DNA of 64,000 nucleotides from an uncultured Aquimarina sp. (GTDB lineage Bacteria; Bacteroidota; Bacteroidia; Flavobacteriales; Flavobacteriaceae): NCBI GenBank assembly GCA_947489685.1, contig CANLEM010000003.1, positions 785,283 to 849,282 of the forward strand, read 5' to 3'. Shown piece by piece: positions 36,630 to 45,454 of this stretch (position 1 is its first letter; each line of letters starts with the position of its first letter). The notes under the pieces were generated by a model. It saw only the letters and a program-made list of their open reading frames with translations, ran no database searches and was not told where the DNA came from. The position numbers and the translations under genes were made by a program.

Positions 36630-36810
36630 CGATAACACGATATATGTGCCATAGCAGCAAAGTAATCAATCGAAAGGTTGTTGTATATTTATAAAGGCGC
36701 AATGCTTGCAGAATGGAATCCCGACACTTCGGGAAGCAACCAATGCGCAGAAAAGTCGAAAAACAGAGTAACATTTTGCTCTGCTACGACACATATATTA
36801 AACGTTGTAT
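36630..36810 (+). other. attC-like site 9 (181 bp, family A)
   Basis: CGATAAC complements GTTATCG at the cassette 9 start exactly. Arms ATATATGTG/CACATATAT as in site 2. The interior carries a 36-bp-scale insertion/replacement with a CCCGACACTTCGGG mini-hairpin not seen in site 2. It ends in GTTGTAT. Confidence 0.85.
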
Positions 36811-36837
36811 GTCATATAAAAACACATTCTGAAAAAA

Positions 36838-37197
36838 ATGAGACCAAAGGAATTGATTGAAAAGTGGATTGAAATATTCAATGATGGAAATGCGGATAAA
36901 ATTGCAGAACTATACCATTTGGATGCAATTAATCACCAAGTGGCTAACGAACCAATTGAAGGAAGAAATGCTATTAAAGAAATGTTTTCGATCGAATTCA
37001 ACACAGCTGATATGACCTGTATTCCTGAAAACATATTTGAGGATGGAGAATGGGCGATTTTAGAATGGAAAGACCCTTTAGGATTAAGAGGATGTGGATT
37101 TTTTCAAGTTATTGATGGGAAAATCAAATTTCAACGAGGATATTGGGATAAATTGTCATTTCTAAAAATGCATAACCTACCAATTCCGACTGAATAA
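36838..37197 (+). CDS. SnoaL-like (NTF2 fold) protein (cassette 10)
   Basis: This 119-residue protein is typical of the nuclear transport factor 2/SnoaL-like fold: ELIEKWIEIFNDGNADKIAELYHLDAINHQV, a GRNAIKEMF helix, then strands ending KFQRGYWDKLSFLK. Members act as small polyketide cyclases, limonene-epoxide hydrolase-like enzymes or ligand-binding proteins; which one cannot be told here. The ATG is 33 bp into the cassette. Confidence 0.85.
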   Translation: MRPKELIEKWIEIFNDGNADKIAELYHLDAINHQVANEPIEGRNAIKEMFSIEFNTADMTCIPENIFEDGEWAILEWKDPLGLRGCGFFQVIDGKIKFQRGYWDKLSFLKMHNLPIPTE

Positions 37198-37214
37198 AAA
37201 GATATAAAACGAAC

Positions 37215-37267
37215 GTACAACAATGTATAAAAGGCATTAAAACGACCTTTTATACTAAACGTTGTGC
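37215..37267 (+). other. attC-like site 10 (53 bp)
   Basis: R'' GTACAAC matches the complement of the cassette 10 start (ATACAAC) at 6/7. A 10-bp perfect stem GTATAAAAGG/CCTTTTATAC surrounds a short loop. It ends in GTTGTGC. This is the shortest site in the array. Confidence 0.78.
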
Positions 37268-37291
37268 TACATTATTACAAACCGCTAGTTA

Positions 37292-37393
37292 ATGATAAAA
37301 TTCTTTAGAAAAATTAGACAAAAATTTTCAACTGAAAACAAAAGCAAGTATCGAGAAAGAATTAGAACATTTAGAATTATGAAAACACAATAA
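37292..37393 (+). pseudogene. Truncated DUF6090-like gene at start of broken cassette 11
   Basis: A 33-codon ORF reads MIKFFRKIRQKFSTENKSKY and then loses similarity before a stop. That opening is characteristic of flavobacterial DUF6090 proteins, normally followed by a membrane helix. Here the rest is missing. It begins about 30 bp into cassette 11, exactly where a cassette gene should start. No closing R'' (GCACAAC) is found before the next gene. Confidence 0.6.
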
Positions 37394-37490
37394 ATTACGG
37401 CTGAATTTCCGGCTTATAGGTTAAATTCGTTACATAGCCTTAATTGTTATAACAAAACTAGTTCTAGTATTTTACTAGCATAATTTAAAA

Positions 37491-40400
37491 TTAATTCTTC
37501 AACAACACATTGACTGCAGTTTCTAGTTGTTGATCTCTTCCTGTAATTACAACCTCCGGGTCTAATGCAACTTTAATATCTGGCTCTAATTGTTGATTTT
37601 CAAGATATTTACCTTTAGTATCCAGAATACCAACCATTGGTATCCCGAACCTAGATCCATTTTGTAACCTTTCCCACCATACAGCCGTACCTGTTCCAGG
37701 TACTGGCATACCTACAAGCATTCCAATACCCATTGCTCGATATGTAACAGGAAACATGTGAGCATCCGAATAATTACTTTCACTCATTACTACAACGGAT
37801 GGCTTACTCCATTTAAATTGAGGTTCTGATCCTAAATTTTGACCTCTAGGTCTAAAATCCATATAAGGTTTTCCATTTAGAAATGTGGCAAGATCATCAT
37901 GAAGCCAACCTCCACCATTAAATCTAGTGTCTACAATCAATCCTTTTTTATTGTAATGCTTTCCTAAAGCATCGTCATATACTTTTCTAAAACTCTCATC
38001 ATTCATTCCGCGAACATGCACATAGCCTAATTTCCCATCAGAAAGTTGTTCGACAAGACGATTACAATTTTTAACCCATCTTTCATACAACAGTTGGCTT
38101 AATTTTCTTCTATTAATTGGTTTTACGGTTTCCTTCCATTCTTTTTTTGATTCAGGATCATAGAAAGTAAGCAGTGTATTTTTATCAGCCTTACGGTTAA
38201 GGAGTGGGTAATAATTCATATCCTTATTAATTTTTATACCGTCTATAGCTTGTATGATGTGACCGGCTTTGGATTTGTTGTCTTTACTCTTTAACGGACT
38301 CTTGTCCATAATTTCAATAATCTTTAATCCATCACCAGTGTACGATGGATCCAGGAAGATTCCTAATGAAGCGGTTTGATCTCCATTTGGTTTAGAATCT
38401 CTATAGCCTGCACCTGTATGAGAAGCATTTAGTTCACCTAACATCTCACTCATTAGCTCTGCAAAATCAAAATTATTGTTGATATCCTTCAGTTTAACAA
38501 AATAAGCTTCTTTATAAAAATCCCAATCTACGCCTTGCATATCTTTACGGTAAAACTTCTTTTTCGTTTGGCGCCAAATGTGCTCAGCCAAGTAAGCACG
38601 CTCCGCCATTTCGTCAAGTAACATTTCACCTTTTATAGAAATACCTTCTGTCTTTCCTTTTTTCAGATCAACTTTACTTATTTTACCGTTTGATAGGATA
38701 TAAAGGTTTTCTCCTTTTGGTCCCATCTCTATATCTCCTGGATTTTTGGCATTTAATGAAGCAAGAATTTCTGTTTCCTTAGTACGAAGGTTAGTTTTCC
38801 ATAGATTGTAACCTTTCTCAAATTTGGCAAGGTAGTAGAGCATTTTACCGTCTTTTGAAATAATTGCAGCTCCAAGATCCGAAGAATGAGTGGTCAATCG
38901 AGTGATTCTATCTTTTCGTCCATCAAGCTCAAACTCAATAGGATCTACTTTCTTTTCTTTATCCTCACCTTTCTTTTTATCTTTTGAAGTATCCTTATCA
39001 CCTTCAGAATCTGAATTTTTCTTCTCTTCAGACATTAACTCTGACTCAAGTTCACTTAAGTTGAAATCATCCCAGGCAGCTTGTGTTAAAAACATACCAT
39101 AAAAATCCATTTCGGTTCCCCAACTTGCATGATTTTTCATTCCATTTCTGCTAGAATACCATGTGATCATTTTACCACCCATCATCCACTGCGGAATATG
39201 TGCTCCATAACCAGTAGGAACAATATTAATAACAGGTTCCTTACCAGAGGCATTAACTAGGCCCGCCTGATCTATCCATTGACCATCTCTTAAATAATTT
39301 ACCAAGAACCATTTGCTATCAGGAGACCACTCATAAAACTGATCCCCATCTGCATAAGAATAGTTATTATTGCCGGGCATAATCTCGCGTACTTCCTTAC
39401 TTTCTAAGTTGATGACCTTCAGATTGGTGCGTTCTTCAAGAAAAGCGATTTCCATACCATCAGGAGAATAGCTCGCTTGAAAAGTTTCAGCAGCTGAGTT
39501 GAGAATGACTTTCTCCTCTAAAATTGTCGAATTAAAAAAATACTTTTCTTCTTCACGACTCAATGAAGTTTCGTACAGATTCCAGCTTCCGTTGCGTTCA
39601 CCCGCGTATAATATAGCTCTTCCATCGGGGCTAAAGGATACATTACGCTCTTGTTCTGGAGTATTGGTAATTCGTTTTGTGGTTCCATCTTTAATCGAAC
39701 TAACGAATACTTCACCACGTTTAATAAAAACTATTTCTTTTCCATTGGAAGAAACATCAAACTCACTAAGGTTGTTATTAACAGATATTGTTTTTACAGG
39801 TAGATTACGTAAGTCCGAACGGATATCTATTTCTACAAGTTGAGGTTCTGATCCTTCGGTTTGTAAAAATATTCTTCCATGATAGCCGTAACAGAGCTTA
39901 CCATCTGAAGCTATGCTGAGATGACGAACAGGATGTTTGGTGAAATTTGAAATTTGTTGAGCAGCTCCTCCAGATAGGCTTCCTTTGTATACATTAAAAC
40001 TACCCGAAGATTCGCTCAAGAAATAGTAAGAATTTCCATCTTTCGCAAAAACGGGGTTCATGTCTTCTCCATTAAACGTACTAAGTTGTGTGTACGCTTT
40101 AGATTCTACATCATATTTCCAAATATCTCGAGTAACGGATGATGTATGGTGCTTACGAAGTGGATCTTCATATCCTTTTGAGTCTTGAAAAAGTAATGTC
40201 TTTCCGTCACTGCTCATCTTGGTGTTAACCGCAGGAGTCGTTAGAACTTGTGCTACTCTACCTCCGGTAATGGGTACCTGGTATAATTCTGGTAATACCC
40301 CAGACGGAAATTGTTGATTTGTATGTAAGTCTAAACGTGAAGATGAAAATAAGACGGAATTACCATCAGGGCTAAAATCGCTTGGACTATCATTAGAAGA

Positions 40401-40721
40401 GTGGAAAGTTAGTCGTTTAGAGGCACCTCCTTTTGATGGCATCACAAAAACATCGAAATTACCATGCCTATTTGATGCAAAAGCAATTAGAGTGCCATCA
40501 TGAGACCATATAGGCATATAATCATAGCCATCGCTTATTGTAAGAATAGTAGCTCTTCCTCCAGTAGATGGTACCGTATAAATATCACCATGATAACTAA
40601 AGGCTATAGTTTTACCATCAGGAGATAATGCAGGGAAACGCAGCCATTGAGAACTCTCTTGGGCTGATGAAATTTGGTATAAAAAAATGAAGGCAAAAAA
40701 TAGAAAGATTGATTTTCTCAT
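37491..40721 (-). CDS. Tricorn-like S41 family protease with N-terminal beta-propeller
   Basis: This 1076-residue exported protein has a signal peptide (SIFLFFAFIFLYQISSAQ). Two stretches of PD40/WD40-type repeats (LSPDGKTIAFSYHGD, FSPDGRAILYAGE) span about 20-480. A Lys/Asp-rich linker (about 575-610), a C1/PDZ region (about 770-850) and the S41 peptidase domain follow. VVVMSESNYSDAH holds the likely nucleophile Ser and FNGGGWLHDDLA the oxyanion region. It is a periplasmic peptide-degrading protease. It lies against the cassette direction in a 5-kb block interrupting the array. Confidence 0.92.
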   Translation of the reverse strand: MRKSIFLFFAFIFLYQISSAQESSQWLRFPALSPDGKTIAFSYHGDIYTVPSTGGRATILTISDGYDYMPIWSHDGTLIAFASNRHGNFDVFVMPSKGGASKRLTFHSSNDSPSDFSPDGNSVLFSSSRLDLHTNQQFPSGVLPELYQVPITGGRVAQVLTTPAVNTKMSSDGKTLLFQDSKGYEDPLRKHHTSSVTRDIWKYDVESKAYTQLSTFNGEDMNPVFAKDGNSYYFLSESSGSFNVYKGSLSGGAAQQISNFTKHPVRHLSIASDGKLCYGYHGRIFLQTEGSEPQLVEIDIRSDLRNLPVKTISVNNNLSEFDVSSNGKEIVFIKRGEVFVSSIKDGTTKRITNTPEQERNVSFSPDGRAILYAGERNGSWNLYETSLSREEEKYFFNSTILEEKVILNSAAETFQASYSPDGMEIAFLEERTNLKVINLESKEVREIMPGNNNYSYADGDQFYEWSPDSKWFLVNYLRDGQWIDQAGLVNASGKEPVINIVPTGYGAHIPQWMMGGKMITWYSSRNGMKNHASWGTEMDFYGMFLTQAAWDDFNLSELESELMSEEKKNSDSEGDKDTSKDKKKGEDKEKKVDPIEFELDGRKDRITRLTTHSSDLGAAIISKDGKMLYYLAKFEKGYNLWKTNLRTKETEILASLNAKNPGDIEMGPKGENLYILSNGKISKVDLKKGKTEGISIKGEMLLDEMAERAYLAEHIWRQTKKKFYRKDMQGVDWDFYKEAYFVKLKDINNNFDFAELMSEMLGELNASHTGAGYRDSKPNGDQTASLGIFLDPSYTGDGLKIIEIMDKSPLKSKDNKSKAGHIIQAIDGIKINKDMNYYPLLNRKADKNTLLTFYDPESKKEWKETVKPINRRKLSQLLYERWVKNCNRLVEQLSDGKLGYVHVRGMNDESFRKVYDDALGKHYNKKGLIVDTRFNGGGWLHDDLATFLNGKPYMDFRPRGQNLGSEPQFKWSKPSVVVMSESNYSDAHMFPVTYRAMGIGMLVGMPVPGTGTAVWWERLQNGSRFGIPMVGILDTKGKYLENQQLEPDIKVALDPEVVITGRDQQLETAVNVLLKN

Positions 40722-41115
40722 AATAAAAATATAAGGTATTCCAATGGTTAGGTTAGCTAAGATAATTATTTAAGTTATACACTTCTACTCAATTTTGTAA
40801 TGTAAGGTTCTCGCAATCCAAAACTACTGCAATACTAGATATAAATATCTACGACATCTATTTTTTGATTCGTAAATTTGAGTTATAGTTTATCTAAATT
40901 ATAAAAATAACGTGTGTAATCAATTGCTTTGGTAAGTGCTTAATCGAAAGTTTACTACTTTTAATTCGCGCACTAATCATAGCCTAGCCCTTAACCGTAA
41001 GCTAAATAGGCCTTGGATTCGTAAAACCCAAGACCTTACTACTTACTTGAGGAATTCAATTTATTTTTCTATAAGTAAAATAGGAATACACTTTTTTAAA
41101 TACATATGAGCTTAC
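40722..41115. other. Intergenic 394 bp with eroded attC-like remnant
   Basis: The left part is plain AT-rich DNA upstream of the S41 gene. From 40905 (AAATAAC) to about 41004, attC-like pieces are visible. The block TAAGTGCTTAATCGAAAGTT with CTACTTTTAATTC recurs almost identically at 51910-51960 inside another attC-like site. The end CCGTAAGCT resembles a decayed GTTAGC core. Confidence 0.45.
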
Positions 41116-41994
41116 TTATTGCCATTTAACTGATTGAACCCACTCTGTAAGACTTTGAGGTTTTACATTTAAGATTTCTTGTGTTCGCTTAAAATCCTTT
41201 GCAATTAGATTACTTTGATTTGACTCAACGTATCTATAAAGGTTTGAAATTTCTTTTCCTGCCAAAGGACCAAAAGCAGGTACTAGTTGTTCTTCGAAAG
41301 CGGTTGGTGTCAAAGGCACATAATCTAAAGTTTTTCCTATTTCCTTTGAAATTGCACTCGTTATTTCCTCACCCGAAAGCAGGTTCCCACCTATTGGTAA
41401 GATTTGGCCAGCTAATTCAGGTTTATCGACTGCTTCAGCCATATATTTTGCTAAATCACTATGACTTATCCATGGCACTTTCATACCAGAAGCTACGGGG
41501 TAAGGCACAATATTATTATTTAAAATAACAGGTATAGACCAAGGAGCCGCTATATTGTCAATATAAATGTCCGGTACTAAAGTTGTTACTTTCAATCCAG
41601 ATTCATCAAATATTTTTTTTATTTCTAATTTTAAATTCATCGTCAATAAATCAGAATTTTTGTTAGGCAAATCAAAGCCCGTATTCCAAACTATTAATGA
41701 GACTTCTTGTTCTTTTGCAGCGGAAATAAAATTAGAAGTATATTCTTTTGCCAATTCTAAATCAAAGATTAGTGGAAAGGTATAGACAGCTACATCAACA
41801 CCTTTTAATACTTTGACTAATGCTTCTTTATTTTCTAAACCACCTTTGATAACTTCTATATCTGGATTTGCAGGTTGCCCTTGGCCCTCGGAACGTTTTA
41901 AAGTTGATACCGAATAGTTTTTATCCAACAATACTTTTGCAATATTTCCACCTTGAAACCCTGTCGCTCCTGTTACAAAAATTTTCTTATTCAT
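41116..41994 (-). CDS. NmrA-like NAD(P)-binding protein
   Basis: This 292-residue atypical SDR has the Rossmann motif VTGATGFQGGNIAKVLL (TGxxGxxG, about 6-22). It lacks a YxxxK pair at the usual place and has the NmrA/HSCARG layout (VAVYTFPLIF, TLVPDIYIDNIA). Such proteins sense NAD(P) redox state or reduce quinones. It is divergent from an HxlR regulator across a palindromic operator, a common arrangement for electrophile-responsive QorB-like genes. Confidence 0.88.
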   Translation of the reverse strand: MNKKIFVTGATGFQGGNIAKVLLDKNYSVSTLKRSEGQGQPANPDIEVIKGGLENKEALVKVLKGVDVAVYTFPLIFDLELAKEYTSNFISAAKEQEVSLIVWNTGFDLPNKNSDLLTMNLKLEIKKIFDESGLKVTTLVPDIYIDNIAAPWSIPVILNNNIVPYPVASGMKVPWISHSDLAKYMAEAVDKPELAGQILPIGGNLLSGEEITSAISKEIGKTLDYVPLTPTAFEEQLVPAFGPLAGKEISNLYRYVESNQSNLIAKDFKRTQEILNVKPQSLTEWVQSVKWQ

Positions 41995-42070
41995 TATTTT
42001 ATCTTTTAATTACTATTTACAAAGTTCTATATTTACCAGACATTTAGCAAGTACCTACCAAAATGTAATA

Positions 42071-42090
42071 TACATACCAATTTGTATGTA
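42071..42090. promoter_or_regulatory. Candidate HxlR operator
   Basis: TACATAC-CAATTT-GTATGTA is a perfect 7-bp-arm palindrome lying between the divergent NmrA-like and HxlR genes, 25 bp upstream of the HxlR start. Related TACCTACCAAAATGTA sits just to its left. Position and symmetry suit a dimeric winged-helix repressor. Confidence 0.5.
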
Positions 42091-42114
42091 TTACTGATAA
42101 TCAATACATTAAAA

Positions 42115-42459
42115 ATGAAAATAAAAAAAAATAAAATTGTTTCCTTCATTGATTGCCCAGTTGCTGAAGCATTAACCGTTATCGGCGGTAAATGGAGTTT
42201 GCTAATAATCTTTCATTTAGGTGATGAAAAAAGAAGGTTCGGCGAGCTAAAAAGGCTAATTCCCTCCATAAGCGAGAAGATGTTAATTCAAGAATTAAAA
42301 AAGTTAACACAGCTTGGAGTGTTAAAAAGAAAAGCGTTCAAGGAGATTCCGCCAAAGGTCGAATACTCTTTAACGAAAGAAGGACAAAAGATTATTCCGA
42401 TTATTGACCAGCTTGAAAAATTTGGAAAGGATTTGTTAGATAAAAAAGCCAGCCGCTAA
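42115..42459 (+). CDS. HxlR family transcriptional regulator
   Basis: The ATG at 42115 is chosen over the track's 42082 because the latter overlaps the probable operator. The 114-residue winged helix carries DCPVAEALTVIGGKWSLLIIFHL with the conserved early Cys and GGKW, then RRFGELKRLIPSISEKML and VEYSLTKEG. Cys-based redox or electrophile sensing is typical. It probably controls the divergent NmrA-like gene. Its stop codon falls within the following attC-like sequence. Confidence 0.9.
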   Translation: MKIKKNKIVSFIDCPVAEALTVIGGKWSLLIIFHLGDEKRRFGELKRLIPSISEKMLIQELKKLTQLGVLKRKAFKEIPPKVEYSLTKEGQKIIPIIDQLEKFGKDLLDKKASR

Positions 42460-42650
42460 TAATGTATAAAAAACATAAGGCGTTTGTACTAAACTGAGCG
42501 GTATGTGAATATTAACCAAGTTCGCTAAATATAAAAATTGGCATTTACAATTGAACAGATAAAAACAAAATATTTATATTTAGCTAAGCAATAAACCGAA
42601 ACGATAGTGCTTACCTCCTGCCCTACGTTTCATACACAAGACCGTTAGCA
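42454..42650 (+). other. attC-like site 11 (197 bp, family B)
   Basis: It starts CGCTAAT (a degraded RYYYAAC), then ATGTAT...AAGGC pairs with GCC...ATACA near the right end. It ends in a perfect GTTAGCA (42644-42650). Its right half resembles the site at 48877 (ATATTTATATTT, CCTGCCCT, ACGTTTC). Confidence 0.65.
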
Positions 42651-42653
42651 ATA

Positions 42654-43553
42654 ATGAAATCACGATTTTTAATAGTATCACTTTTTCTGATTTTCTATTT
42701 TGGTTGTAAAAACAGTTCAAAAAAACAAACTGACAATGTAATTGAAGGTGAAATAAAACAAATAAGAACAAGCAAATTTTCGCATGAGAATACCTGGCTT
42801 TTAGATAAGGGATTAATTAATGTAGAAAGTATTATTTATGACCATGAAAATCAATTCTTTTATGCGTCCAATGGAATAGATTATAAAATTGGTAATGACG
42901 GGTTTATTTCCAAAATATCCAAAAATGGAGAACTCAAAAAACTAAAATGGATAAAAGGGCTCAATAGACCTACTGGTATGGCAATCCATAATAATTTACT
43001 TTATGTAGCGGATGTAAATGCTTTAGTAATTATCAATGTACATAATGGTGAGGTTGTTCAAAAATTAATTGAGCCAATAAAAAATTCTGGACTCAATGAT
43101 GTTGCGATTAGCAATGATGGAGAAATTTTTGTAACAGCATCTTTTATACACTCAATATATCATGTTAATGAAGGAAAACTAGAATTATGGCTTAATCATA
43201 ACGAAAAACTTAAATGGGCAAATGGTATTATGGTAGAAAAAGAAAATGTTATTGTAGCTGGCATGCAATTAAATACTATAAACATAAATTCTAAGAAAAT
43301 TCATAAATTAAACTTGACCCCTGAGGTGCAAGATTTTGATGGCATAGTCTCTGATGGTTTGGGAAATTACTTTGTAACAACCGTTGAGAAAAAGGCTATT
43401 TGGCATTTAAATGGTGAGCAAATAACAAAACTAAAAGAAGCTGATTCTTACTTTGGAGATTTAGAATTTATCCGGAAAAAAAATAAACTTTATATCCCAA
43501 GAGGAAACCATAAAGAGCATAAATACTTCATTTCGGTAATAGAATTAAGATAA
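42654..43553 (+). CDS. SMP-30/NHL-like beta-propeller lipoprotein (cassette 12)
   Basis: This 299-residue lipoprotein (signal FLIFYFGC) contains propeller repeats: NRPTGMAIHNNLLYVADVNALVIIN, LNDVAISNDGEIFVTASF, and QDFDGIVSDGLGNYFVTT. The pattern matches SMP-30/gluconolactonase-like or NHL propellers. No metal ligand set could be confirmed. The ATG lies only 9 bp inside cassette 12. It is probably a periplasmic ligand-binding protein or hydrolase. Confidence 0.8.
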   Translation: MKSRFLIVSLFLIFYFGCKNSSKKQTDNVIEGEIKQIRTSKFSHENTWLLDKGLINVESIIYDHENQFFYASNGIDYKIGNDGFISKISKNGELKKLKWIKGLNRPTGMAIHNNLLYVADVNALVIINVHNGEVVQKLIEPIKNSGLNDVAISNDGEIFVTASFIHSIYHVNEGKLELWLNHNEKLKWANGIMVEKENVIVAGMQLNTININSKKIHKLNLTPEVQDFDGIVSDGLGNYFVTTVEKKAIWHLNGEQITKLKEADSYFGDLEFIRKKNKLYIPRGNHKEHKYFISVIELR

Positions 43554-43557
43554 CTAT

Positions 43558-43656
43558 TGCTTACAACGTATATAGTTCATTGTTTCCTTTTAGTTAGCTC
43601 TTACAACCCAAAAACTTTGTATATTTCGTTAGCAGAATATACACAAACCGTTGGCA
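43558..43656 (+). other. attC-like site 12 (99 bp)
   Basis: ATTGCTTAC versus the complement of GTTAGCAAT (ATTGCTAAC) matches 8/9. Arms GTATAT/ATATAC pair. It ends in GTTGGCA (43650-43656), the start of the two-gene cassette 13. Confidence 0.7.
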
Positions 43657-43684
43657 ACAATTTAAGGACAAGCCTATAATTATA

Positions 43685-44584
43685 ATGGATAGCATTAAAG
43701 ACATCGAAGAACTTTTAGAAAAATGGGAACATTCAATATTTGATTATTTACCAAAAATAGTTCTTGCTATATTAGTACTTATTACCTTTTATTTTATTGC
43801 TAAACTATTTCGGAATTTAAGCTTGAAATTCTATTCAAGAGTATTTAAAAAACAATCGGATATCGCAAAGATAATATCAGTAGTTATCTACTTTTTCTTT
43901 CTACTATCTGGCGTATTTTTAGCTTTAGAAGTGTTAGGATTAGAAAGCGTTTTGACTAAATTGTTAGCTGGAGCTGGAATTATCGGTATTGTTGCAGGTT
44001 TTGCTTTTAAAGATATTGCTTCTAATGCTTTTGCTGGGTTTTTATTAAACGTTCAGCGTCCTTTTAAACCTGAGGATTGGGTAGAAATTGATAATAATTT
44101 TGGAACCATAAAAGAAATTGGCTGGATTACAACAACTATAAAAACAATTGAAGGACAAGAAGTCTTTGTACCTAATCAAGTAATTTATAACAACACTTTT
44201 ACTAATTATTCAACATTTAAAAAACGTCGTGTTATTCTGAAAAGTGGAGTTTCTTATGGCGATAATTTAGAACATGTAAAAGAAGTCGCTTTAGATGAAA
44301 TAAAGAAAATTGATTCACTACTAACAGATGAAGTCATTGATTTTTATTTTACAAGTATTGGCAATTCTACGTATAATTTTGAGGTCCGTTTTTGGATTCA
44401 TTTCTCACATCAAAAAGATTACTTAAATGCTATGAGTGAAACTATATTACATATCAAAAAGCGTTTTGAAGAAGAAGATATTTCCATTGCTTATTCTGTA
44501 ACGACATTAGATTTTGGAGTAAAAGGAGGTGTAAATTTATTTGATAGCCCAATTAAAGTGCAACCCTCAAAAACTAATTCTTAA
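43685..44584 (+). CDS. MscS family mechanosensitive channel (cassette 13, gene 1)
   Basis: This 299-residue membrane protein has three transmembrane segments within about 20-120. The third is the Ala/Gly-rich pore helix AGAGIIGIVAGFAFKDIASN. The MscS beta domain follows (QRPFKPEDWVEIDNNFGTIKEI, FVPNQVIYNNTFTNYS). It opens under membrane tension to release solutes. Its stop overlaps the YihY-like start by 1 nt (TAATG), so the two are translationally coupled. Confidence 0.94.
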   Translation: MDSIKDIEELLEKWEHSIFDYLPKIVLAILVLITFYFIAKLFRNLSLKFYSRVFKKQSDIAKIISVVIYFFFLLSGVFLALEVLGLESVLTKLLAGAGIIGIVAGFAFKDIASNAFAGFLLNVQRPFKPEDWVEIDNNFGTIKEIGWITTTIKTIEGQEVFVPNQVIYNNTFTNYSTFKKRRVILKSGVSYGDNLEHVKEVALDEIKKIDSLLTDEVIDFYFTSIGNSTYNFEVRFWIHFSHQKDYLNAMSETILHIKKRFEEEDISIAYSVTTLDFGVKGGVNLFDSPIKVQPSKTNS

Positions 44585-45447
44585 TGACAACGTTTATAAA
44601 AGAGGTTTTTAATCATTTCTTTGATAGTAATACTTTTCAAAAAGGCGCATCATTAGCATATTATGCTGTATTTTCTCTATTACCAATGATAATTATTATC
44701 ACTTCTCTTTTAGGTTTGTTTTTTGGTAAACAAGCCGTTTCAGGAGAAATTTACACTCAATTAAAAGAAGTTTTAGGTAATGATGCTTCATTACAATTAC
44801 AGGATATTATAAAAAACCAGCACACAAAGTACAACAGTGTCCTAACCTCAATTATTGGATTCGCTACTTTGGCTTTTAGTGCATCAGGAATGTTTAGTCA
44901 AATCCACAATTCATTTAATAGTATTTGGAATATTAAGGCCAAACCAAAAAGTAGTATTCTAAAATATTTATCTAAACATTTAGCATCCTTTTTAATATTA
45001 ATTGGATTGTTCTTGATTATTTTAACTAGCACAGCTGTCAACACCTTTTTAGTAAAGCATGCCGATAGCTTTCATCATGATTATAAATTTTCTTACATAT
45101 ATGAACATCTTGCATCTTTTTTAGTACTAAGTCTTGTTTTTGCTATAATGTTTAAATTCTTAGGCGATGCTAAAGTACATTGGAGGGCCACAATTCTCGG
45201 AGGAATTTTTACTGCATTCCTTTTTATTTTTGGAAAAATAGGTATAGGAATGTATATAGCGCATAGTCATATATCTTCGACCTTTGGTTCGGCGAGTGTT
45301 TTAGCTTTATTAATGCTTTGGGTATATTATACTTCGCAGATTATCTTTTTGCGTGCATCATTTGTCAAAATAATAGGCAGTAAATTAGGTTATGAAATCC
45401 TACCAAATACTAATGCAGTGAAGATTGAAAATGTGGAAGTTTATTAA
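44584..45447 (+). CDS. YihY/BrkB-type membrane protein (cassette 13, gene 2)
   Basis: This 287-residue polytopic protein has about six membrane segments. Family landmarks are GASLAYYAVFSLLPMIIII (about 20-38), FASASGMFSQIHNSFNSIWNI-like and the late GSASVLALLMLWVYYTSQIIF. The molecular function of YihY/UPF0761 proteins is unsettled. It overlaps the MscS gene by 1 nt, which suggests a joint envelope or osmotic role. Confidence 0.92.
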   Translation: MTTFIKEVFNHFFDSNTFQKGASLAYYAVFSLLPMIIIITSLLGLFFGKQAVSGEIYTQLKEVLGNDASLQLQDIIKNQHTKYNSVLTSIIGFATLAFSASGMFSQIHNSFNSIWNIKAKPKSSILKYLSKHLASFLILIGLFLIILTSTAVNTFLVKHADSFHHDYKFSYIYEHLASFLVLSLVFAIMFKFLGDAKVHWRATILGGIFTAFLFIFGKIGIGMYIAHSHISSTFGSASVLALLMLWVYYTSQIIFLRASFVKIIGSKLGYEILPNTNAVKIENVEVY

Positions 45448-45454
45448 AAACAGT

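Noticed and set aside
30472-36810. CRISPR array suspected because of repeated sequences at intervals
   Set aside because: The repeats are 53-195 bp, irregularly spaced, differ in sequence and length, and carry genes between them; no cas genes occur. The end-complementarity rule fits attC sites instead.
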